A stretch of DNA of 9,894 nucleotides. It comes from an uncultured Peptococcaceae bacterium (GTDB lineage: Bacteria > Bacillota > Peptococcia > Peptococcales > Peptococcaceae). This document shows, piece after piece, positions 1 through 5,307 of the stretch (position 1 is its first letter; each line of letters begins with the position of its first letter). The DNA lies in NCBI GenBank assembly GCA_945949655.1, contig CAMFFG010000023.1, forward strand, positions 1-9,894. Reading direction: 5' to 3'. The position numbers and the translations under genes were made by a program. The notes beneath the pieces were generated by a model. That model saw only the letters and a list, made by a program, of their open reading frames with translations, made no database searches and was not told the DNA's origin.

Positions 1-156
1 ACCGCCCTGCTCGTTCCGAACCAGCACGTGACGAATTTTACTCTTTTTTAATGCATCATAAATTTCCAACACTGCTCCGCCCGGATAGCCGAAAATGGTA
101 TCAACCCCTTGTGCTTCCAGGGCACTTATTAAAATCTGCGCTCCGTTCTGCTGCAT
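1..156 (-). CDS. Second acetolactate synthase large (catalytic) subunit, N-terminal fragment
   Basis: The first 52 residues of a thiamine-diphosphate enzyme of the acetolactate synthase family are visible; the gene continues past the left edge. The fragment begins [20 protein letters not shown], followed by [15 protein letters not shown] and VRNEQGG. These are the N-terminal alpha/beta segment, the GYPGG loop and the segment with the catalytic glutamate (E49), all typical of IlvB/IlvG/IlvI. The full enzyme would condense two pyruvates, or pyruvate with 2-ketobutyrate, in valine, leucine and isoleucine synthesis. The ATG at 154-156 follows an AGGGGTG ribosome binding site (about 163-169) that lies just past the ilvC stop, so it is the fourth gene of the ilv operon. 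It clearly differs from the ilvB at 1832-3505. The usual RHEQGA is RNEQGG here. Whether it makes acetolactate or a related ThDP-enzyme product cannot be told from 52 residues. Confidence 0.88.
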   Translation of the reverse strand, partial: MQQNGAQILISALEAQGVDTIFGYPGGAVLEIYDALKKSKIRHVLVRNEQGG

Positions 157-172
157 GTATTTCACCCCTAAA

Positions 173-1165
173 TTATTTCTGTAACCAAGGCATTTTGTCT
201 CTTAATTCTTTCCCTACTTTTTCTACCTGGTGATCTGCCACGATGGCACGCATCCGGTTGAAGGATGGACGGCCGGCCTGGTTTTCCAGGATCCAGTTTT
301 TCGCAAATACGCCGGTCTGGATATCTTCCAGAATGCGTTTCATTTCTTTTTTGGTTTCAGCAGTCACAATGCGTGGACCACTTACATAGTCGCCGTATTC
401 CGCAGTGTCACTTACCGAATAGTGCATGTATTCCAGACCGCCTACATACATCAGGTCTACGATCAGTTTTAATTCATGGAAGCATTCAAAGTAAGCGCTT
501 TCCGGCTGATAGCCTGCTTCTACCAGTGTTTCAAAACCAGCCTGTACCAGAGCGCTGATCCCGCCACACAGGATAGCCTGTTCACCAAACAGATCTGTTT
601 CGGTTTCTTCTTTAAATGTGGTTTCCAGAACGCCGGCTCTTGTGCAGCCTACTGCTCTTGCGAAAGCCAGAGCGATATTTTTGCAGTTTCCAGTAGCATC
701 CTGTTCCACTGCTACCAGACCCGGTACGCCAGTACCCTGCTGAACAGCTTTACGGAAGCTGTGGCCAGGAGATTTTGGTGCTACCATGAACACATCAACA
801 TCGGCTGGAGGCACGATCTGTTTAAAATGAATGTTAAAGCCGTGGGAGAAGCTCAGCGCTTTCCCGGCTGTCATGTGTGGTGCGATTTCATTTTTATAAA
901 CTTCTGCCTGTTTTTCATCTGGAATTAAGATGTGGATGATATCAGCTTTTGCTGCTGCTTCTGCCACTGTCATAACCTGCAGACCGTCTTCTTCTACTTT
1001 AGACCAGCTTTTGCTGCCTTTGCGCAGGCCAACGATTACCTGCATCCCTGCGTCACGCAGGTTCTGTGCCTGGGCATGACCCTGGCTGCCGTACCCGATC
1101 ACGGCGATTGTTTTCCCATTCAAATATTCCAGGTTTGCATCCTGATCATAATACATAACTGCCAT
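173..1165 (-). CDS. ilvC: Ketol-acid reductoisomerase (class I, NADP+-type)
   Basis: This cytoplasmic enzyme converts 2-acetolactate or 2-aceto-2-hydroxybutyrate to the 2,3-dihydroxy acid by Mg2+-dependent alkyl migration and NAD(P)H reduction, the second common step to valine, leucine and isoleucine. The 330-residue length fits class I enzymes. The Rossmann motif GYGSQG is at residues 24-29, SHGF with H108 follows, APKSPGH is at 129-135, and the metal ligands D191 and E195 lie in [13 protein letters not shown]227, E231 and S252 complete the C-terminal knotted domain. The cofactor loop GLRKGSKSW (46-54) carries R48, S51 and S53, which suggests NADPH preference (inference from family numbering). 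I chose the ATG at 1163-1165 because GGGGAGG lies 9 bases upstream; an in-frame TTG six codons earlier would put that site inside the gene. It follows ilvN after a 176-base gap and precedes the second acetolactate synthase by 16 bases. Confidence 0.97.
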   Translation of the reverse strand: MAVMYYDQDANLEYLNGKTIAVIGYGSQGHAQAQNLRDAGMQVIVGLRKGSKSWSKVEEDGLQVMTVAEAAAKADIIHILIPDEKQAEVYKNEIAPHMTAGKALSFSHGFNIHFKQIVPPADVDVFMVAPKSPGHSFRKAVQQGTGVPGLVAVEQDATGNCKNIALAFARAVGCTRAGVLETTFKEETETDLFGEQAILCGGISALVQAGFETLVEAGYQPESAYFECFHELKLIVDLMYVGGLEYMHYSVSDTAEYGDYVSGPRIVTAETKKEMKRILEDIQTGVFAKNWILENQAGRPSFNRMRAIVADHQVEKVGKELRDKMPWLQK

Positions 1166-1341
1166 TGTTTGTTTCCTCCCCAAAATTTAAAAATTAAAAT
1201 TTATGTGTAAACAAAATTGCTTTTGTTTCCGCCTAACCTGACACGCAGCGACCTGACGGCACGTGTTTTTACCAGCGATGGGCCAGCTGCAGAACTCCTC
1301 TGTCTTAGGAATGTTCCCAAAAGGGAAAACCGGTTTCCTGA
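1166..1341 (-). other. Long ilvN-ilvC intergenic spacer with two perfect hairpins
   Basis: The spacing here is 176 bases, while the other junctions in this operon are 4 and 16 bases. Read on the minus strand it holds a 5-bp hairpin (arms 1314-1318 and 1323-1327, TTTT loop). About 85 bases further down the transcript is an 8-bp hairpin with a GCAA tetraloop (arms 1209-1216 and 1221-1228). An AT-rich stretch then leads into the ilvC ribosome binding site. Neither hairpin is followed by a proper U-tract, so I do not call a terminator. No strong sigma-A promoter is visible, although TTGTTT and TTTAAA at 17-bp spacing just after the second hairpin is a weak candidate. An mRNA processing or stabilising element is possible; that is inference. 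Confidence 0.5.
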
Positions 1342-1827
1342 TTATTTATCTTTAGGACTGCGTACCATGGCCGAGATTCCGGTTTTCACGATCTCCTGAA
1401 TCCCAAAGGGCTGCAGCGATTTCAGAATTGCCTCAATTTTGGATTCATCGCCAGTTGCTTCGATGATCAGCGAACGACGGCCAATGTCGATAATTCTGGC
1501 CCGGAAAATATCCATCAGCTGAATAATCTCGCCTCTGGTCTCCCGGTCGGCCGCTACCCGCACCAGCAGCAACTGGCGGCATACGGTGTCATCGTTGGTC
1601 AGATCGTTTACCTTGATCACATCCACCAGCTTGTGCAGCTGTTTGGTCACCTGCTCGATGGTTTTTTCGTCTCCATCTACCACGATGGTCATTCTGGAAA
1701 TGGTTTTATCCTCGGTATCACTTACCACCAGGCTGTCAATGTTGTATCCTCTTCTGGAGAACAGATTCGATACTTTTGCCAGTACACCAGGATTATTTTC
1801 TACTAAAACTGCTACCTTATGCTTCAT
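1342..1827 (-). CDS. ilvN: Acetolactate synthase small (regulatory) subunit
   Basis: This 161-residue protein is the regulatory partner that stimulates the IlvB catalytic subunit and confers valine feedback inhibition. An N-terminal ACT domain (about residues 3-75) begins VAVLVENNPGVLAKV and continues FSRRGYNIDSL. The C-terminal half (about 80-155) is the ALS small-subunit domain, with RRSLIIEATGDESKIEAIL. N11, G14 and N29 fall at the same numbers as the valine-site residues of E. coli IlvH, so feedback inhibition by valine is likely (inference). The length matches the long IlvH-type small subunit, not the roughly 90-residue E. coli IlvN type; I use ilvN because that is the usual name beside ilvB in Bacillota. 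The ATG at 1825-1827 lies 4 bases after the ilvB stop, and its GGGGGAG ribosome binding site overlaps the end of ilvB, so the two subunits are probably translationally coupled. Confidence 0.96.
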   Translation of the reverse strand: MKHKVAVLVENNPGVLAKVSNLFSRRGYNIDSLVVSDTEDKTISRMTIVVDGDEKTIEQVTKQLHKLVDVIKVNDLTNDDTVCRQLLLVRVAADRETRGEIIQLMDIFRARIIDIGRRSLIIEATGDESKIEAILKSLQPFGIQEIVKTGISAMVRSPKDK

Positions 1828-1831
1828 ATCA

Positions 1832-3505
1832 TTACTCCCCCACTACAATATCATCCAGCCCTTTGCCAGCTGGTACCATTGGATATACATCGGCATTTGC
1901 ATCGATTCGGAAGTCAATAAACCATCCTTCGCTGGAGGTCAATGCAGCAGCCAGTTTATCGTCACACTGTTCCAGTGTGTCAATGCGCATATAGTTGATG
2001 CCATAGGCATCAGCCAGTTTGGCCCAATCTGGGGCGCTGTCCAGAATGGTTTCGGAATAGTTCTCATTGTAGAACATTTTCTGCCACTGGTGTACCATGC
2101 CCAGGAAACCATTATTCATCAGGCAGATCTTGATCGGCAGCTTGAATTTTTTCATGATGGCCAGTTCCTGCATGTTCATCTGGAAGCTGCCGTCGCCGGT
2201 GATCAGAATCACATTGCGATCCGGATACCCAAACTGTGCGCCGATGGCTGCCGGGAACCCGAAGCCCATAGTTCCTAAACCGCCAGAAGTGATAAACTGC
2301 CGTGGTCCTGCCACATTGAGGAACAGTGCCGCCCACATCTGATGCTGACCGACATCGGTCACAACAATGGTATTGTCATCCACATATTTGTCGATGAAAG
2401 CAAAGGTTTCTTTCGGCGGCAGCACACTGCCTTCCGGCGACTGAACTTCATAACGGCTCTGCTGTACTTCTTCCATCCACGCTTTGTGTTCACACTGCGG
2501 CAGAACTTCCAGCAGAGCATCCAGGAAATCAGCACTGTCGGCAACCAGCGGGAAATCCGGTGTTACGGTTTTGCCGATCTCTGCCGCATCAATATCCACA
2601 TGAATGATCATCTTGGCATTGGGTGCAAAGCTGCTCACATTACTGGTCACTCGGTCGTCAAAACGCATCCCTACTGCCAGCAGGCAGTCGCAATGCTGTA
2701 CTGTATAGTTGGCTTCCACTGTGCCATGCATCCCCGGCATGCCCAGGTCGTAGAGGTTGCCGGCAGGGAACACGCCCCGGCCCATCAGCGTGGTGGACAC
2801 TGGCATGTCTGCTTTCTGGGCAATGCTGTAGATGATATCGCGGTTGGCCAGACGGTTGTTCACCCCGCCGCCCACGATCAGCATCGGTTTTTCTGCATTT
2901 TTCAGATACTGGGCTACCCGCAGCACCTGTTCTTTGTTTACCTGACATGGCTTATATTTCATTTCAATGCGGTTCCGCACTGTTCCGTTGTCATAAGGCA
3001 CCTGCACATCCTGCACGAATACGTCTTTGGGAATGTCAATCACAACAGGACCAGGACGGCCTGTGCTTGCCACATAAAATGCCTCTGCCACGATATCCGG
3101 CAGTTGGGCCGCATCGGTCACTGCATAGGTATGCTTGCAGATTGGCTGACAGATGCCTGTCATGTGGGCTTCCTGGAAACCGTCTTTCCCCAGCAGTTCT
3201 TTCACGACCTGCCCCATGATGCATACCATAGGGATAGAATCCATATTTGCGGTAGCGATACCGGTTACCAGATTGGTTGCACCGGGACCTGAGGTCGCAA
3301 AACAGACACCTACTTTTCCTGTTGCTCTGGCATAACCGTCAGCGGCATGGGCAGCGCCCTGTTCATGACGAGTCAGAATGTGTTTAATATTGGGAAAGTA
3401 TTTCAGTCTGTCATACAGTGGAATCACCACACCACCCGGTAGACCGAACACCACATCAACACCATGTGTTTCTAAACAATGTAATAAAATATCTGCTCCT
3501 AACAC
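1832..3505 (-). CDS. ilvB: Acetolactate synthase large (catalytic) subunit, biosynthetic type
   Basis: This is the first gene of the ilv operon and encodes the ThDP- and FAD-dependent enzyme for the first common step of branched-chain amino acid synthesis. With the start chosen here it has 557 residues, normal for the family. Visible motifs are GLPGG (21-25), RHEQGAAHAADGYARATGK with catalytic E48, the FAD-domain stretch around MRFDDR (280-285), and the ThDP/Mg2+ motif running from GDGS (437-440) to NN (464-465). W474 in VHQWQ is the tryptophan typical of acetolactate synthases. The GTG at 3503-3505 is the best start: it follows AGGAGG (3518-3523) by 12 bases and gives MLGADILLHCLE, matching family N-termini. 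An earlier GTG at 3515-3517 would sit immediately against that ribosome binding site. ilvN follows 4 bases after the stop. Confidence 0.96.
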   Translation of the reverse strand: MLGADILLHCLETHGVDVVFGLPGGVVIPLYDRLKYFPNIKHILTRHEQGAAHAADGYARATGKVGVCFATSGPGATNLVTGIATANMDSIPMVCIMGQVVKELLGKDGFQEAHMTGICQPICKHTYAVTDAAQLPDIVAEAFYVASTGRPGPVVIDIPKDVFVQDVQVPYDNGTVRNRIEMKYKPCQVNKEQVLRVAQYLKNAEKPMLIVGGGVNNRLANRDIIYSIAQKADMPVSTTLMGRGVFPAGNLYDLGMPGMHGTVEANYTVQHCDCLLAVGMRFDDRVTSNVSSFAPNAKMIIHVDIDAAEIGKTVTPDFPLVADSADFLDALLEVLPQCEHKAWMEEVQQSRYEVQSPEGSVLPPKETFAFIDKYVDDNTIVVTDVGQHQMWAALFLNVAGPRQFITSGGLGTMGFGFPAAIGAQFGYPDRNVILITGDGSFQMNMQELAIMKKFKLPIKICLMNNGFLGMVHQWQKMFYNENYSETILDSAPDWAKLADAYGINYMRIDTLEQCDDKLAAALTSSEGWFIDFRIDANADVYPMVPAGKGLDDIVVGE

Positions 3506-3653
3506 TAAAAACAACACCTCCTGGAAAACTTTCTGCAGAATGCACCGTCATTGCGGGCTCCCCTTTTCTTCTGCAGACTCCATTTTTCATCTCTTTCTAG
3601 GACAAAACTTCTTCTGTATCATAACAGTTTTTCCTGTTATGATACAAGTCATT
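3506..3653 (-). promoter_or_regulatory. ilv operon 5' leader (about 148 nt)
   Basis: This is the predicted untranslated leader from the inferred start site (near 3653) to ilvB. It opens with the strong hairpin at 3615-3646. It then carries a purine-rich stretch and two copies of the palindromic word TCTGCAGA, near 3528-3535 and 3571-3578, which could pair with each other. I see no T-box consensus and no leader peptide rich in Ile, Val or Leu codons: the short frames that begin at ATG here encode none of those runs. I see no known riboswitch core either. Control is therefore more likely at the promoter or through the 5' hairpin. Confidence 0.45.
3615..3646 (-). repeat. Perfect 13-bp inverted repeat at the 5' end of the ilv transcript
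   Basis: The arms are 3615-3627 and 3634-3646, identical in inverted sense over 13 bases (TGTATCATAACAG), with a 6-base loop and one further possible G-U pair. On the minus strand it begins about six bases after the predicted transcription start. It has no following U-tract, so it is not an intrinsic terminator. It may be a DNA operator just downstream of the promoter, or a 5'-end RNA stem that protects the mRNA. The sequence cannot separate these. Confidence 0.8.
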
Positions 3654-3659
3654 GCACTA

Positions 3660-3688
3660 AGTATACACTTCTGTTTTTTAAATTGCAA
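3660..3688 (-). promoter_or_regulatory. Sigma-A-type promoter of the ilv operon
   Basis: On the minus strand, TTGCAA (3683-3688) and TATACT (3660-3665) are separated by 17 bp, matching the sigma-A consensus at 4 of 6 and 5 of 6 positions. The predicted start is near 3653. The position, just upstream of the 5' hairpin and about 150 bases before ilvB, fits the operon promoter. Confidence 0.75.
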
Positions 3689-3712
3689 CCATCCAATTCA
3701 AAAAAATATAAA
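3683..3712 (+). promoter_or_regulatory. Candidate promoter for the DUF401 gene sharing its -35 box with the ilv promoter
   Basis: On the plus strand the same palindromic hexamer TTGCAA (3683-3688) is followed after 18 bp by TATAAA (3707-3712). The two promoters would then be back to back, using one -35 hexamer read in opposite directions, and would compete for polymerase. A second plus-strand candidate at 3781-3810 is at least as good, so which one is used is open. Confidence 0.45.
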
Positions 3713-3740
3713 AAATCATGATAAAAAAAGCTAATACTCC

Positions 3741-3786
3741 CAACTGTATTTTACAGGGTCAACAGTTGCCGGAATACCCGTTGACC
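3741..3786. promoter_or_regulatory. Cluster of inverted CAAC/GTTG words, candidate operator or leader structure
   Basis: CAACTG is at 3741-3746, CAACAGTTG at 3760-3768, and GTTGACC at 3780-3786. GGTCAAC (3757-3763) and GTTGACC (3780-3786) form a perfect 7-bp inverted repeat around a 16-base centre. CAACTG (3741-3746) is the inverted partner of CAGTTG (3763-3768), so as RNA the two pairings would exclude each other. The spacing of about 19-20 bases between words fits two helical turns. The right arm overlaps the -35 box of the second candidate promoter. A regulator-binding site or a switching leader are both possible; no known motif is recognised. Confidence 0.4.
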
Positions 3787-3810
3787 TCGGTGGGGATTCT
3801 GGTATACAAT
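3781..3810 (+). promoter_or_regulatory. Alternative promoter for the DUF401 gene
   Basis: TTGACC (3781-3786, 5 of 6 matches) and TACAAT (3805-3810, 5 of 6) are spaced by 18 bp. This would give a start near 3817 and a leader of about 75 bases before the ATG at 3892. The -35 box lies inside the right arm of the GGTCAAC/GTTGACC inverted repeat, a position suited to repression. Confidence 0.45.
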
Positions 3811-3891
3811 GCTACTGATACCGGTTCTTGCACCATAGCAGAAATCGCACCGGTTTCTAATCTTTGCATGTTACGGAAGGAAGGCGACATC

Positions 3892-5109
3892 ATGTATTCG
3901 CTTCTACAGATTTTGCTGGCGCTGGCGCTTATGATCATTCTCCTGCATAAAAAAATCCATATCAGTTATGCCGTTCTGGCCGCTACAGCGGTACTGTTTG
4001 TGCTGTCCGGCCTGGCACCCGCCCATCTTGGAAATGCACTTTACCGTACCGTATGCAGCTGGACTACCTGGAATATGGTATTTACCTTATATCTGGTCAT
4101 GTGTCTGGAATATATTCTGCGCACCAGCGGGATCCTGAAAAATTTTACGCTGGCAGCAGGAAATCTGTTCCACGATAATCGCATCGTTCTGGGGTTTATG
4201 CCAGCCTTTCTGGGCTTTCTTCCTTCTTTGGGCGGCGCCATCTTTTCTGCACCGCTGGTGCAGGAAGCTGCGGAACCTTATCAGCTCTCACCGGAAAAGA
4301 AAACGGCCATCAATTACTGGTTCCGCCATGTGTGGGAGTTCAGCAATCCTATTCTGCCTTCCATGCTGCTGGCTTCATCTTTCACGGCGATTCCCATCGG
4401 TCAGATCGTCAGTCATCAGTTTGTTTTGTCCTTTGCCGCCATTGTTATCGGTGCAGTTGTCCTGATGCGGGGTTCAGAGTTCCAGACAGATGGTGCGACC
4501 ATTACTCCGCAAACCGGAAATGAACGAGCAGCACAACTAAAAGCCGTGCTGCTGGCCATCGGCCCGATCCTGCTCAATGTATTTCTGGTTACCGTCTGCA
4601 ATCTCAACACCACGCTGTCTATGCTGCTGATCGTCACCATACTGGCCCTGCTGTTGCGATACACGCCAAAACAGTATCTCGCCATGTTTCGGGACGCGTT
4701 GAATATGCCTATCATCAACAGTATTCTGGCTATTCTGTTTTTTCAGGGTATGCTCTATGCCACCGGTACCATCGATAATCTGATCCAGTTCTTTCAGGCG
4801 TCAGGGATCCCGGCCAGTGCGGTGGTTTATCTGACTGCATTTTTTATGGGTTTACTGACCGGGCTGCCCCAGGGATTTGCTGCCATCGCCTTTCCTCTGA
4901 TCCTGCCCATGCTGGGCCCTGGCAATCTGGATGCTCTGGCACTGACCTATATCTGCGGTCTGACAGGCACGATGCTCTCACCAGCCCATCTCTGTCTGAT
5001 CGTGACAGTGGAATATTTCCACTCCAGCCTGTTCAGCTCTCTAAAACCGATTGTGGTTGCGCAGCTGTTACTGCTGGGCTTCACCTTCCTGTGGATGACT
5101 GTTTTCTAA
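3892..5109 (+). CDS. DUF401-family integral membrane protein, probable transporter
   Basis: This 405-residue, very hydrophobic protein has about 11-12 predicted membrane segments. Clear ones are near residues 3-20, 25-42, 60-77, 172-192, 215-256 (two), 274-292, 308-342 (two) and 387-403. I place it in the DUF401 family from memory of its signatures: PSLGGAIFSAP (111-121), NYWFRHVWEF (141-150) and a late GLPQGFAAIAFPL (324-336). The paired glycine/proline-rich segments in each half resemble the re-entrant loops of ion-transporter-superfamily carriers, so an organic-anion or amino-acid-related carrier is plausible; the substrate is unknown. The ATG at 3892 follows GGAAGGAAGG (3875-3884). The frame stays open 58 codons further upstream, but that part has no ribosome binding site and is not hydrophobic. 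It is divergent from the ilv operon, which hints at a role with branched-chain amino or keto acids (inference). Confidence 0.8.
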   Translation: MYSLLQILLALALMIILLHKKIHISYAVLAATAVLFVLSGLAPAHLGNALYRTVCSWTTWNMVFTLYLVMCLEYILRTSGILKNFTLAAGNLFHDNRIVLGFMPAFLGFLPSLGGAIFSAPLVQEAAEPYQLSPEKKTAINYWFRHVWEFSNPILPSMLLASSFTAIPIGQIVSHQFVLSFAAIVIGAVVLMRGSEFQTDGATITPQTGNERAAQLKAVLLAIGPILLNVFLVTVCNLNTTLSMLLIVTILALLLRYTPKQYLAMFRDALNMPIINSILAILFFQGMLYATGTIDNLIQFFQASGIPASAVVYLTAFFMGLLTGLPQGFAAIAFPLILPMLGPGNLDALALTYICGLTGTMLSPAHLCLIVTVEYFHSSLFSSLKPIVVAQLLLLGFTFLWMTVF

Positions 5110-5179
5110 AAATATAAAAGTCCCGACAGATTCTGGCATTCTTTTGCGCCAACCTGTCGGGATTTTCTGTTATTTTTTT
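5110..5179. terminator. Bidirectional rho-independent terminator
   Basis: A 9-bp perfect GC-rich stem (TCCCGACAG, 5121-5129, with CTGTCGGGA, 5154-5162) encloses a loop with an inner TGGC/GCCA pairing. On the plus strand it is followed by TTTT and then a T-rich run to 5179. On the minus strand it is followed by CTTTTATATTTTT. It begins just after the DUF401 stop and lies about 130 bases beyond the anti-sigma stop, so it serves both convergent units. Confidence 0.88.
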
Positions 5180-5307
5180 CTGTTTCCTGCTGTTTCACCG
5201 GTGTCTTATGATATCGCTTCCATTTTAACAGCTGTCCCCCGGATGCTGAGATCACTGCCAAACCAGATATAGCATCACCATTTTATATTTATAATTGTGT
5301 GTTATCT

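Noticed and set aside
1166..1183. An upstream TTG start for ilvC adding six residues
   Set aside because: It would place the GGGGAGG ribosome binding site inside the coding sequence; MAVMYYD at 1165 matches family N-termini.
2342..3292. A 316-codon open frame on the plus strand opposite ilvB, with other long plus-strand frames at 1586-2278 and 476-928
   Set aside because: They are antisense to clearly conserved ilv genes, have no ribosome binding sites and give compositions rich in His/Cys with no recognisable fold; they are shadows of the real coding strand.
3506..3653. Leader-peptide attenuation or T-box control of the ilv operon
   Set aside because: No leader frame rich in Ile, Val or Leu codons, no T-box core sequence, and no terminator/antiterminator pair with a U-tract before ilvB.
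3718..3891. A 58-codon N-terminal extension of the DUF401 protein from the ATG at 3718
   Set aside because: There is no ribosome binding site at 3718, the extension is not hydrophobic or family-like, and a strong GGAAGGAAGG site precedes the ATG at 3892.
3713..3891. A known riboswitch class in the DUF401 leader
   Set aside because: I compared it by eye with the cores of SAM-I, TPP, cobalamin, lysine, glycine, FMN, THF, ykkC-type and fluoride riboswitches and found no match; only generic hairpins remain.
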